From assembly GCA_964626735.1 (NCBI GenBank), contig CAZVIJ010000006.1, positions 1 through 46,390 on the forward strand: DNA of 46,390 nt. The letters are read 5' to 3'. Shown piece after piece: positions 26,136 through 36,265 of the stretch (positions are counted from its first letter, which is position 1; each line of letters opens with the position of its first letter). This stretch comes from CAZVIJ01 sp964626735. GTDB lineage: Bacteria; Patescibacteriota; Dojkabacteria; JAOAGR01. Position numbers and translations under genes: made by a program. The notes under the pieces were generated by a model. The model saw only the letters and a list, made by a program, of their open reading frames with translations, searched no databases and was not told the DNA's origin.

Positions 26136-28085
26136 ATGCAACTAAAGGAAAAACTTCTTAAGCTTCGCTACCTTCTTGAGCGCCATAAAAATATCGCAGC
26201 GACGACGCTCATGCTATTTCTTTCTTGCGCTCTCGTAGCGGTAATTTCATTCAAGGGAAATTTCGAAAACCGAAATCGTGCTGCATTCGTCGGAAATACG
26301 CTTACGGTACCCGGAAATGTTAGGGTAGACTTTACAACGCCAATACGCACGATCAGCCCGTTGGCGATCGGCATCGCGGAAAGCACCTATGGCCGTGGAG
26401 GGCATCACCTAACGCTCGATGACGAAATGCGGTCCAAGCTTACTCAGCTCGGCGTGCAGCAAATGAGAATAGAGCTTGAGTACGCCGAGCCGGGCAATAC
26501 CGCGAGCGCAATACAATGCGGTGCATCCGGATGCCCTGCAGGCATTTCCGGAGACGCCTGGGTCGAGGCAATCGTCCAGATAGGGGCGGAGCCGTTGGTT
26601 ATCGTCCCGCTCGATGCCGAGGAAGCAGCTGGATTGGTTAGGCATTTCAATTTCAATACCGAGTATCGTATTGGAAGATGGCTTATCGGCAATGAACCGG
26701 ATACGCACCATATGACGGCTGAAGATTACAGCAGCAAGTTCAACGAGATCTACGATGCCATGAAGGAGGAGGACCCGACAATACAAATCGGCGGCCCGGC
26801 AACGGCATATTTCAATAAAGACTTCATCGCGAAATTCCTTTCCATATCGGGTACGCGCGTAGACTTCCTCGATTACCATGCATACGGGCAAGGGGGCGCG
26901 ATCGAGCTTAACGAATTCGAATTGATGAGAAACACGCCCAAATTCGACTCCAATTACGAGGAGCTCCACAATCTGGTCGTAGAGAATGTACCGCAGCGGG
27001 AAAAAGATATCGGCTACCAGATCGGCGAATGGAACCTCGATTGGGACGGCGATCCTAAACAATTTACCCAATTCAATACGGTGTGGGGAGCATCGGTCGT
27101 TGGCCATCTGCTTAAGACGGGGACAATGTCGGTGCCGTATGCGACAAAGAACGGCGATTTGGGCGTCCTATTCGAATATCAATCGAAAAACGCGCCAGAC
27201 TCCGGTTATGTCGTAGACGACTACCTGCCGCTTTATCACGGAATCGGAATCTTTACGGGAGAAGGTTTGTATCATGGTTTCGGGAGCCAATTGGTGAATA
27301 CGGCTACATCATTGTCCGATATAGAGATATACGCATCAGACCAACCGAAACGCATTATCGCAATCAACAAGCATCCGGTTAATAACCAGAATGCGGTTTT
27401 CAGCATGACGGGGATGCAATCGGGAAAGGCGACCGTTTGGTCCAAGGATACGACCATGAATCCGAATATCCAACCGGTAAATGTAGGGGAGCTGACGTTT
27501 ACGAACGGCACGTTCTCGGTTAACTTGCCTCCCTATTCCGTAAGCGCATTCGTGCTTACCGCGCTCGAACCTACATCTCCCCTCCAAATCCTCGTACCTA
27601 CCGCAACTTCGACACCAACGCCAACATCCGTACCGACACCGACGTCGAATACGCAACAAACCCAAACGACGAAGTATCCAACGCCGACGTCGAAAACTTC
27701 ACCCACCAGCAGACCGACCACGACCGCTCGTCCGAGCGCAACCGCTTCGCCAACCATACCACCGAAACCGACAACAACCAGTATCGTTGCTGCGTCCAAG
27801 TTTGTCGGTATAAAGTCAAATCAAACTGTCAGCGGGGAAATATTTGTCACCTATCTCGCTGATCCGTCGAAGACAAAAAACGTAAAATTCTATTTCGACA
27901 ACGCGACGAAAGCGTACCGCACGGAATCTCGACCGCCCTATGCGCTCAACGGCGACAGTAATGGAGAGATTAACGGCTACAATACAAAGAAACTCAAAAC
28001 CGGTACGCATACGCTGAGGGTCGAGATCACCGACCAAAGCGGCAAGGTAACGAAAGACTCGATAGCGTTTACCGTCAAGAACTAG
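26136..28085 (+). CDS. Membrane-anchored glycoside hydrolase (clan-A-like barrel) with Thr/Pro linker and Ig-like domain
   Basis: A 649-aa surface protein. After an N-terminal anchor (about residues 20-40), a TIM-barrel domain resembles clan A hydrolases such as GH39/GH51: GNEPD with the acid/base candidate E187 and GEWN with the nucleophile candidate E298. A C-terminal beta domain of the barrel is followed by a Thr/Pro/Ser-rich linker (about 485-565) and an Ig-like domain (about 570-649). The linker may be glycosylated. ATG 26136 is preferred over TTG 26091, which lies upstream of the TATGAT box near 26107. The substrate is not known. Its stop overlaps the def stop by 4 bp. Confidence 0.75.
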   Translation: MQLKEKLLKLRYLLERHKNIAATTLMLFLSCALVAVISFKGNFENRNRAAFVGNTLTVPGNVRVDFTTPIRTISPLAIGIAESTYGRGGHHLTLDDEMRSKLTQLGVQQMRIELEYAEPGNTASAIQCGASGCPAGISGDAWVEAIVQIGAEPLVIVPLDAEEAAGLVRHFNFNTEYRIGRWLIGNEPDTHHMTAEDYSSKFNEIYDAMKEEDPTIQIGGPATAYFNKDFIAKFLSISGTRVDFLDYHAYGQGGAIELNEFELMRNTPKFDSNYEELHNLVVENVPQREKDIGYQIGEWNLDWDGDPKQFTQFNTVWGASVVGHLLKTGTMSVPYATKNGDLGVLFEYQSKNAPDSGYVVDDYLPLYHGIGIFTGEGLYHGFGSQLVNTATSLSDIEIYASDQPKRIIAINKHPVNNQNAVFSMTGMQSGKATVWSKDTTMNPNIQPVNVGELTFTNGTFSVNLPPYSVSAFVLTALEPTSPLQILVPTATSTPTPTSVPTPTSNTQQTQTTKYPTPTSKTSPTSRPTTTARPSATASPTIPPKPTTTSIVAASKFVGIKSNQTVSGEIFVTYLADPSKTKNVKFYFDNATKAYRTESRPPYALNGDSNGEINGYNTKKLKTGTHTLRVEITDQSGKVTKDSIAFTVKN

Positions 28086-28684
28086 GCGGTCGGCAATTCG
28101 CGCATCCGATACCCGATTATCTCGTCTCGCCCGCCGAGCACCAGCTTGCTCGTGGTGCCTTCGTATTTGTGTAGGCAGATTTCCCCGTTCAGGTGGTCAA
28201 TTTCGTGAAGCATCATTCGGGTTTGCGCATGGTTTGCCTTGAGCGTATGTTCATTGCCGTCGAAATCCCAATACCTGAATTCCGCAGATAGGGGGCGTAC
28301 GACTTCACCTACAACCAATAGCCCCGACGAAAGGCAGCATTCTGCATACGCCCCCAATCCTTTAGCCGATACGACTTCCGGGTTAATGCAAGCAACTAGC
28401 TTGCCATCAAGGTAAACCACGATTATCCGCTTCAAAATCCCGATTTGGTTTGCTGCCAACCCTACGCCTAGCTGTGCATGCTCTCGGACCTTGGCGAGTG
28501 CATCTGTTATGCGGTTGCAGGTTTCTTTCAGTTCATCCGTTCCGAACTCTTCGGGGAGGACTGGCTCGCACTGCGTAACCAGTACCGAGTCCCCGAATAA
28601 TTTCATGTTGGCGTTCTCCACCATCCACCGGGCTACATCCAACTGCTTGAAAAATTCTTCGTTTGTTCTCGTCGATTTATCCAT
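28082..28684 (-). CDS. def: Peptide deformylase
   Basis: A 200-aa Fe/Zn enzyme that removes the formyl group from nascent proteins. Motif 1 is GVGLAANQIG (73-82), motif 2 is ECCLS (115-119, metal ligand C117) and motif 3 is HEIDH (160-164, metal ligands H160 and H164, catalytic E161). Motif 2 usually reads EGCLS; the Gly-to-Cys change at 116 is unusual. The ATG overlaps the stop of the upstream ABC-F gene by one base (TAATG), so the two are probably translationally coupled. Confidence 0.94.
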   Translation of the reverse strand: MDKSTRTNEEFFKQLDVARWMVENANMKLFGDSVLVTQCEPVLPEEFGTDELKETCNRITDALAKVREHAQLGVGLAANQIGILKRIIVVYLDGKLVACINPEVVSAKGLGAYAECCLSSGLLVVGEVVRPLSAEFRYWDFDGNEHTLKANHAQTRMMLHEIDHLNGEICLHKYEGTTSKLVLGGRDEIIGYRMRELPTA

Positions 28685-30324
28685 TATTCTTTAATAAGCT
28701 TTTGATCTTTGATTGTATACGTTTTCGTCACCTGAATTTTGTCGAGAAAGTACTTGTCGTGTGAGATCACCAGGATCGTTCCCGTGTAGTCCTCTAACGC
28801 CTCTTCGAGGATTTCCCTGCTTTTGATATCGAGATGATTGGTCGGCTCATCGAGGATCAGGAAGTTATGTTTATGATAGAGAAGCTTCGATAGCGCGAGT
28901 TTTGTCTTTTCTCCCTGCGAAAGCTCGGACGTTTTTTGGAACACATGTTTCCTTTCGAACGCCATTCGGTAAAGATAGCTTGCCGCATCTGCTTCCGTGA
29001 TCGGTATTCCTTTCCGGAAATCGTCGATTACCGTGAGACCTAGATCTATCTCCTCATGTTCTTGCGAGTAGTAGCCGATAAAAATACCGCCGCCGAATTT
29101 TATCTGCGGCGCGTCGGTTTCTTGCGCTTCGAGAATCTCTTTCACTAATGTCGTTTTTCCGGTTCCGTTCGCGCCGCGCAATGCAACCCGCTCGCCTTTA
29201 AGGATCTCCATCGACGCATCGTTCAAAAGCTCCTTACCGCCGATTCTCAAATGCAAGTCGGTTATCCGCAACGCGAAATCGCCGATAGATTCAACCGCCT
29301 CTACTTTGAACCCCATATTCCGGTATACGGTAGGGTGGATTGTTCGGTTTTCCTCAAGATTTTCGGTGATCCGTTTGGTCATCATCTTCACCTGCCGCAT
29401 TTTCTTACCCGCCTTGTTGCCCATAATCGTCTTGGAATGCCTGCCGTATTTCTTGCGGTCGGCCGGACGAGACGACTGCATGATCGCTTGCGATACCTTC
29501 GCGCTCGCTGCTGCTTTCAGCTGCACGATCTTCTTTTTGTTCTGCTTTATTACCTCCATCGCATGGGCTTCGAGCCTTGCCTTCTCTTCGATGTATTCGC
29601 TATAGTTCCCGAAATACAACTTCCATTTGCCTTTCTCGATTTCAAGGATATGGTTCGTGACTTCATTCAGGAACGTTCGGTCATGGGAGACGATTGCCGT
29701 AATACCGCTCCTGCGCTTGATATACGATTCAAGCCACTGAATCGTGTCGGCATCGAGATGGTTGGTCGGTTCGTCGAGCAGGAGAATTTCAGGATCGTGG
29801 ATGACCACCTTTGCCAACTGGAGCCGAGTCTTTTGCCCGCCGCTCAGCACCCTTACCATGTCCGTAGCCTTGAACTGGCTCAAGCCAAGCTCGACTAACG
29901 CATGGTCAATCGCGCCGAGAATCAGGTAGCCGCCTTTATCGTCGAATTCGCCTTGGCATTGTATAAGCTGCTCGATCGATTCTTCATCAGACCGCATCGC
30001 CAATTGATTTATTTTCTCGTACAGAGGACGTACTTCCGGGAAATTCTCGACTATATACTCCTCGATCGTGATGTCCGAATCGTCATCGACCGGAAGAAAT
30101 TGCGTATGGTAGCCGATCTTCGGATTGTCTTCCGAAAGCGTAACGCTGCCCGCGTCAGGCTTGAGGACTCCTGCGATAATTTTCAGAAGCGTTGTCTTGC
30201 CTTCGCCGTTCCTCCCGATGATACCGAGCACCGCACCGTCAGAGACCGTAAAGCTTACTCCCTTGAGTAGTTCCTTTTCCTCTGTAAAAGATTTTGTAAT
30301 ATCTGTAACTCTTAAAAATGACAT
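28684..30324 (-). CDS. ABC-F family ATPase (ribosome-associated)
   Basis: A 546-aa soluble protein with two ABC domains and no membrane part. Domain 1 has GRNGEGKTT, LSGGQKTRLQLAK and LLLDEPTNHLD; domain 2 has GANGTGKTT, LSQGEKTKLALSK and LILDEPTNHLD. The basic inter-domain linker (about 240-320) contains the helices that reach the ribosomal P-site. ABC-F proteins help stalled ribosomes or protect them from antibiotics; the subgroup is not clear here. It is placed directly upstream of def, in keeping with a translation role. Confidence 0.93.
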   Translation of the reverse strand: MSFLRVTDITKSFTEEKELLKGVSFTVSDGAVLGIIGRNGEGKTTLLKIIAGVLKPDAGSVTLSEDNPKIGYHTQFLPVDDDSDITIEEYIVENFPEVRPLYEKINQLAMRSDEESIEQLIQCQGEFDDKGGYLILGAIDHALVELGLSQFKATDMVRVLSGGQKTRLQLAKVVIHDPEILLLDEPTNHLDADTIQWLESYIKRRSGITAIVSHDRTFLNEVTNHILEIEKGKWKLYFGNYSEYIEEKARLEAHAMEVIKQNKKKIVQLKAAASAKVSQAIMQSSRPADRKKYGRHSKTIMGNKAGKKMRQVKMMTKRITENLEENRTIHPTVYRNMGFKVEAVESIGDFALRITDLHLRIGGKELLNDASMEILKGERVALRGANGTGKTTLVKEILEAQETDAPQIKFGGGIFIGYYSQEHEEIDLGLTVIDDFRKGIPITEADAASYLYRMAFERKHVFQKTSELSQGEKTKLALSKLLYHKHNFLILDEPTNHLDIKSREILEEALEDYTGTILVISHDKYFLDKIQVTKTYTIKDQKLIKE

Positions 30325-30422
30325 ACAGTTTTGTTTCGTAGGTAATGCCTGACAGGCTCAGGTCGGCCGGTATGTCGCAAGAGTCTTTATCGGATACGTG
30401 AACTTCGGGTGGATACAAAAAA

Positions 30423-30488
30423 ACGAAGCTTCAAGCAAACCAAACGAGAACTCTTGTGAGAACGCATTTGAATTATTTGAAACTTCGT
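30423..30488 (+). other. Imperfect long-range stem in the 30325-30576 intergenic region
   Basis: The space between the ABC-F start and the next gene holds no convincing gene; a 60-codon frame at 30398-30580 has no good promoter. It contains a 12-bp stem with one mismatch (30423-30434 with 30477-30488) enclosing 42 nt. A function as RNA or as a DNA site is open. Confidence 0.25.
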
Positions 30489-30576
30489 ATCATTGGAGAA
30501 TGAAATATTCTTCTATGCCAATGATAGCACCTCTCTGCGGTATTGTCATACCGTTGATGCAATTCGCCGATAATTT

Positions 30577-30615
30577 TTGACAACAAAATTTACCAGATGT
30601 ACCATGGGTAAATTT
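30577..30615 (+). promoter_or_regulatory. Promoter with overlapping palindromic operator
   Basis: TTGACA (30577-30582), 17-bp spacer and TACCAT (30600-30605) form the best -35/-10 pair in the window. A perfect 9-bp inverted repeat, AAATTTACC (30586-30594) and GGTAAATTT (30607-30615), brackets the -10 box with a 12-bp spacer. A repressor bound there would block RNA polymerase. The predicted start of transcription falls 3-5 nt before ATG 30616. Confidence 0.6.
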
Positions 30616-32164
<1,549 letters not shown>

Positions 32165-32167
32165 AAA

Positions 32168-33511
32168 TCATTGTACAAAATACGCTTGCCACACCAAGTA
32201 ATCATTAATCGTGATCTTCTTGTCCCCATCGAAATCCGACTTCGTGGTTTCGAGGACAAAAACGTATTCTTTGCGGAATAGCTCGAAGTCGTTGACATCG
32301 ACTTTGCCGTCGCAATTCGTATCGCCAATCTTCTTGTAGCCGCAGTTCTCAGGCTTAAGGTCGTAAACGGTAGGGGAAACCTTTGGCGTCGCTGTAGGGG
32401 TGGCGACATTCGTTGCGCCGAGTACGGTGCCGTCGGTTTCGTTAGATACCCCTGCCGGAACGGTGGGTGTTGGAGTAACTCTAGAGACAATCGGCCTCCG
32501 GTATGAGGTAGGTGTCGGAGTCGATGCCGTCGACATCGTCGGCGTCGGAGTAGGGGTAAACGTCGGAGATGGGGTTGCTGTCGGTGTTGGGCTTGGCGTT
32601 ATCGTCGGCGTTGCAGTTGGCGGGACTGTTGGAGTAGCGGTCGGCTCTTCTGTAGGCGTTACGCTTGGGGTATTCGTCGGAATGGGAATTTCAGTAGTTG
32701 TCGGGGTAACCGTAGCCGTAACGGTGGGAGTTGGCTCAATGGTACTCGTCGGCGTAATGCTTGGGCTCACCGTTGGGGTTGCTGTGGGGGTCGGGGTATC
32801 GGTCGGTGTTGCGGTTGGGGTAGGAGCCTCGGTGGACGTTGGAGTAAACGTAGGAATTGGGATCTCCGTTATAGTAGGCGTCGGCGTCTCTTCAGGTACG
32901 CGGGTAGGGGATGCTGTTGGCGTCGGCATGGTTAGCGCCGCGGTGAACGAAGACGGCGACGACAACGCGGGGACATATCCTTCTTCCGGACCGACAATTT
33001 CCCATAACGTCGTATTCGGATTAAGCGATACGGTGGTAGTTCCGGTTGCGCCGTTTTTAACCCTGAACGTAAGCGTTTGCAGACATGTTCTGCCTGAAGG
33101 GAGCAGGTCGTTTGGCTTTACGGACACCTTGCTGACTCGCAATAGGCCTGCCTTGTTGTCGATAAGGTTAATAACGTTGTCGATTTTGAAGTTCACAGCA
33201 CGGCACGAGGTATCGGCTTGCCCAGCCGAATCGGACATCGTATCCGTATCGGGAATAAGTTTTGCCGGATCGTAATTGACGTAGAGGTCGGCAGCAGAAA
33301 CTTTCTTTCCGGTAGGCGTTTCGAGAAGAATATTGACCGTGACTTTATTCGCGACCGCGCTTCCCGTAGCAGCCTGGAAATATGTCTTTACCGTAATGGC
33401 GTTCGTCGGTTCGGCCATCGCTCGCTTGCGGGCGACTATACTAAGCGGAATTACGGTTGCGGCTATTGTTCCGAGGGTGAGCAGAAGTATTTTAGAAGCG
33501 TGAAGTTTCAT
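32168..33511 (-). CDS. Secreted cohesin-like / dockerin protein with long Thr/Pro linker
   Basis: 447 aa: signal peptide (about 1-33), a cohesin-like beta domain (about 40-195, with LYVNYDPAKLIPDT and the ending LPSGRTCLQTLTFRVK), a Pro/Thr repeat linker (about 200-370), and a type I dockerin with two Ca-binding loops (DTNCDGKVDVNDFE and DFDGDKKITINDYL) at the C-terminus. Cohesin-dockerin pairs build cellulosomes and other surface assemblies; both halves in one polypeptide would allow chains or self-closing. The valine-glycine frame on the opposite strand is only the shadow of the linker. TATAAT lies 17 nt before the ATG. Confidence 0.82.
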   Translation of the reverse strand: MKLHASKILLLTLGTIAATVIPLSIVARKRAMAEPTNAITVKTYFQAATGSAVANKVTVNILLETPTGKKVSAADLYVNYDPAKLIPDTDTMSDSAGQADTSCRAVNFKIDNVINLIDNKAGLLRVSKVSVKPNDLLPSGRTCLQTLTFRVKNGATGTTTVSLNPNTTLWEIVGPEEGYVPALSSPSSFTAALTMPTPTASPTRVPEETPTPTITEIPIPTFTPTSTEAPTPTATPTDTPTPTATPTVSPSITPTSTIEPTPTVTATVTPTTTEIPIPTNTPSVTPTEEPTATPTVPPTATPTITPSPTPTATPSPTFTPTPTPTMSTASTPTPTSYRRPIVSRVTPTPTVPAGVSNETDGTVLGATNVATPTATPKVSPTVYDLKPENCGYKKIGDTNCDGKVDVNDFELFRKEYVFVLETTKSDFDGDKKITINDYLVWQAYFVQ

Positions 33512-33645
33512 AGTCGGTTTGTACCCGGATTATACAGACGACTATGGGATTCGCAAGTGCGCTCGCAGCGTTCAAAGTACAATTTTGAACGTCCAATAAT
33601 CAAATAAATTGATAATTTTCGATCGTTGAAAATGGAACGACGTAT

Positions 33646-34863
33646 CTACGGCAGCTGCGGCAGGATCTCGTTTATTGCTGCATTGTAAGCGCTTACTTTT
33701 ATACCGCTTACCTTCGATGCTTCGAGAATTTGCTTAAGAAGTTCCGGGGTGCATGCGTAGGTCGTGCCGCTGTAATCGACTTGATGGAATCTAAGCACGA
33801 GCCATGCGTTTTCTTTTTGTGCTGTCGCGATCCAACCTTTCACATCGTCTATCGTCGTGGTGTTGCCTACCGGAAGCGATTTGATTTTTTTGATATTGAA
33901 ATACTCTCGCGTATTGAATCCGTTGTCCGATGTGCGGATTCCTCGATAAACGAGAGATGCTTTCGCGATTACCGCATCGTTGTAGCCGCCGAAGGGAAGG
34001 GCGAAATCTTTGATGGCAAACCCGTAATTCTTGAGGAGAACTTTCGACTGCTGCAATTCGTAATCCTGTTGCTCCGGGGTGAGCGTCGTGAGATTCAGGT
34101 GATTGACGGTATGCGACCCGATATCGTGGCCGGCTGCAACCAACTCCTGCAGTTGCGTCGCATTCATGTAGTTGCCTTTGCCGATATAGTTGGGGACGAT
34201 AAACTCGGTTGCGCGGTATTTGTACTGCTTCAGTAGCGGGAATGCGTTTTGGTAAACGGAAGCCCAGCCGTCGTCGAACGTGAATGTGATCATACCGCGT
34301 GCGAATTGCTTGTACGTCGTGGGGCTGATCGAGTAGTCGTCGGTTATCAGGTACCCGACGGATGAGATCTGATGGTTGACCGTAACTGTCACTACATCGG
34401 ACGGCACAAAATATTTCATCGAGTAAAGCGTCCAAGAGGCGGCAGCGGGAGCCGTGCCGAGGTTGATGTAGGATGTCGAACCGTCCGAGCGCTTGAGCAC
34501 CGCCTTGAACGTGCTCGGTATATTAGACTTGTAGTAGTCGCTGAAGATGAAGTATTGGCCGCCTGTTATGGGCTGGGGAAGAAAGTACCATTTCGAGTCG
34601 CCGCTCGTATACTGAGTAATCTCGACCTTAATGCTCTTGGTGTCGGTATCGGTGTGGCTATCGTCTATATATGAGAAAACTGCCGTATTCGCGCTCCAAT
34701 TGCTCGTTTTCCAATTGAGCGGCATCGTACCGCTGGCGTCCGCCGTCGCAAGATCCGCATTGGGCACGATATTCGTAGCACTCTCCGCAAACGCGACCGA
34801 GGTAAAAAGGGATACGGAACATATCGTCAGCACGACAATGGAGGTGAACAGTTTCTTAAACAT
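33646..34863 (-). CDS. Secreted polysaccharide deacetylase (CE4) with N-terminal carbohydrate-binding-like domain
   Basis: 405 aa: signal peptide (1-26), a beta-sandwich domain (about 30-185) resembling a carbohydrate-binding module, and a NodB domain (about 190-400) with the catalytic TFDDG (D197, D198) and the zinc ligands H251 and H255 in SHTVNH, plus the late RFHQVD segment. CE4 enzymes remove acetyl groups from chitin, peptidoglycan, xylan or poly-GlcNAc. It lies between the cohesin-dockerin gene and the repeat array. GGTAAATT at 34874-34881, close upstream of the ATG, matches half of the palindrome at 30586. Confidence 0.88.
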   Translation of the reverse strand: MFKKLFTSIVVLTICSVSLFTSVAFAESATNIVPNADLATADASGTMPLNWKTSNWSANTAVFSYIDDSHTDTDTKSIKVEITQYTSGDSKWYFLPQPITGGQYFIFSDYYKSNIPSTFKAVLKRSDGSTSYINLGTAPAAASWTLYSMKYFVPSDVVTVTVNHQISSVGYLITDDYSISPTTYKQFARGMITFTFDDGWASVYQNAFPLLKQYKYRATEFIVPNYIGKGNYMNATQLQELVAAGHDIGSHTVNHLNLTTLTPEQQDYELQQSKVLLKNYGFAIKDFALPFGGYNDAVIAKASLVYRGIRTSDNGFNTREYFNIKKIKSLPVGNTTTIDDVKGWIATAQKENAWLVLRFHQVDYSGTTYACTPELLKQILEASKVSGIKVSAYNAAINEILPQLP

Positions 34864-34944
34864 ATATAGTGTGGGTAAATTAACTACGACACTGTAGTTC
34901 TTTTGGAATTATCTGTAAATATGGTTGGTGGATATAGTGTGGTT

Positions 34945-35061
34945 GGGCTGGTTAAGCTAGTTGAGCTAGTTAGGCTAGTTGAGCTAGTTAGGCTAGTTAG
35001 GCTAGTTGAGCTAGTTAAGCTAGTTGAGCTAGTTGAGCTAGTTAGGCTAGTTAAGCTAGTT
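34945..35061. repeat. 9-bp tandem array, left arm (13 units)
   Basis: Thirteen head-to-tail 9-mers, twelve of the form NNGCTAGTT (AA, GA or AG in the first two positions) and one degenerate GGGCTGGTT at the left edge. There is no spacer between units. The arm is inverted relative to the right arm across a 13-bp palindrome. The intergenic stretch 34864-35257 holds nothing else recognisable. Confidence 0.95.
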
Positions 35062-35074
35062 GGTAAAATTTACC
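35062..35074. promoter_or_regulatory. Palindromic core GGTAAAATTTACC of the array
   Basis: GGTAAA and TTTACC around one A, exactly at the junction of the two arms. The half-site TTTACC/GGTAAA is the same as in the operator at 30586-30615 and close to 34874-34881. Confidence 0.6.
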
Positions 35075-35254
35075 AGCATAACCAGCCTAACCAGCATAAC
35101 CAGCCTAACCAGCCTAACCACCATAACCAGCATAACCAGCATAACCAGCATAACCAGCATAACCAGCCTAACCAGCATAACCAGCCTAACCAGCATAACC
35201 AGCATAACCAGCATAACCAGCATAACCAGCCTAACCAGCCTAACCAGCCAAACC
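35075..35254. repeat. 9-bp tandem array, right arm (20 units)
   Basis: Twenty head-to-tail 9-mers, AGCATAACC or AGCCTAACC, with ACCATAACC at unit 6 and AGCCAAACC at the right edge. In the register AACCAGCMT they are the reverse complement of the left units except for one fixed C/T difference. The array ends 3 bp before the stop codon of the histidine kinase gene (35258-35260). Confidence 0.95.
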
Positions 35255-35257
35255 AAC

Positions 35258-36265
35258 CTAAAAAATTAATGTGAACTTCGTCCCTTCGCCAATTGTGCTT
35301 TCTAGGTAGATCGCGATGTTGAGGTCGTGGGCGAGGTTTTTGGCGATGGAGAGGCCGAGGCCGAAGCCTTTTACGTTGCGGTCTTCGGAACTTCGATAGA
35401 AGCGGTCGAATATTTTAAGCCGTTCGTGCTCGGGGATGCCGATGCCGGTATCTTTTATTTCGATGGCGGTTTGGCCTTTCGGCTTCTTGGACAGCGAAAC
35501 GGTTACGTTGCCTCCCGGCTTATTGTATTTCACGGCGTTGTCGATGATGATTGAGAGCAGCCGATCCATTTTCATCTTGTTGGTCCGGTATCGATATTCG
35601 CCTTCCGGTTTCTCGAAGCGTATTTCGACATCTTTCGACTCGCCGTACTTCTTGAGCCGCTGGGTTACGTCGTCGATAAGATCCACGAGGTCGATTTGCT
35701 CTTCCGTATTTTCGGTATGGTGGTCTTCCAGCTTTACCAGCTCAAGAAGGTTGTTTGCCAAGTTGGTAAGCCGGTCGGTTTCTTCGATAACGCTGCCCGC
35801 GAAACCCCTGAACTCTTCGATGGTCGCTTTCTTCGACCTGGCTATTACTTCCGCTTCGGTACGAATAGCCGCAAGCGGAGTCCGAAGCTCGTGGGAGGCA
35901 TCGCTGACGAATCGCTTCTGATGCTCAAGGTTATGCAGCAGCGGCTTCATCGTCTCGCCCGCAAGGTAGTACGAAACGATCATGGAGATCGTAAGCAGGA
36001 ATGCATCGAGCACGGCGATATTGATGAGGGTATTGATCTTGGCTTCCCTGATTGTCGCGTCAACGCGGTCGATGTAATCGTTAAGCTGGTTGTCGTAGAG
36101 GAACGAGGCGTTGTAATACGCCATCTTCTTGAATTGCTCGAACCGGGTAAATTGCTGGTTTTCGACGTTGATGATAAGCAGCGAGAAAAGCATGACCACG
36201 ACGAGCAGTATTCCGAAATAGAGGCCGGTGAGCCTCCACCTGGTTTTTTGGTAATTAACGATCAT
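35258..36265 (-). CDS. Sensor histidine kinase
   Basis: A 335-aa membrane kinase: helices at about 13-33 and 79-102 flank a short (about 45-residue) extracytoplasmic sensor loop; there is no clear HAMP domain. The H-box is SHELRTP with phosphoacceptor H125; N-box DNAVKYN, G1 DTGIGIPEHE and G2 GFGLGLSIAKNLA complete the ATPase domain. It overlaps the response regulator gene by 11 nt and is the second gene of the operon. The small sensor loop suggests it senses a membrane-near signal or a partner protein. The stop codon touches the 9-bp repeat array. Confidence 0.93.
   Translation of the reverse strand: MIVNYQKTRWRLTGLYFGILLVVVMLFSLLIINVENQQFTRFEQFKKMAYYNASFLYDNQLNDYIDRVDATIREAKINTLINIAVLDAFLLTISMIVSYYLAGETMKPLLHNLEHQKRFVSDASHELRTPLAAIRTEAEVIARSKKATIEEFRGFAGSVIEETDRLTNLANNLLELVKLEDHHTENTEEQIDLVDLIDDVTQRLKKYGESKDVEIRFEKPEGEYRYRTNKMKMDRLLSIIIDNAVKYNKPGGNVTVSLSKKPKGQTAIEIKDTGIGIPEHERLKIFDRFYRSSEDRNVKGFGLGLSIAKNLAHDLNIAIYLESTIGEGTKFTLIF

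Noticed and set aside
30398..30580. 60-codon plus-strand frame before the surface protein gene
   Set aside because: It has a GTG start, no clear -10 at the usual distance, no hydrophobic or conserved pattern, and overlaps the -35 box at 30577.
32400..33275. 291-codon plus-strand frame rich in Val-Gly
   Set aside because: It is the mirror of the Thr/Pro linker of the cohesin-dockerin gene on the minus strand, which has signal peptide and calcium loops.
34945..35254. 9-bp repeats as a CRISPR array or DnaA-box origin
   Set aside because: The units are contiguous without spacers and far shorter than CRISPR repeats; they do not match the TTATNCACA DnaA box.
34903..35274. 123-codon plus-strand frame with LVE/LVR and HNQ/PNQ repeats across the 9-bp array
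   Set aside because: The repeat length is a multiple of three, so all frames stay open by construction; there is no promoter or natural N-terminus, and a similar frame exists on the other strand.
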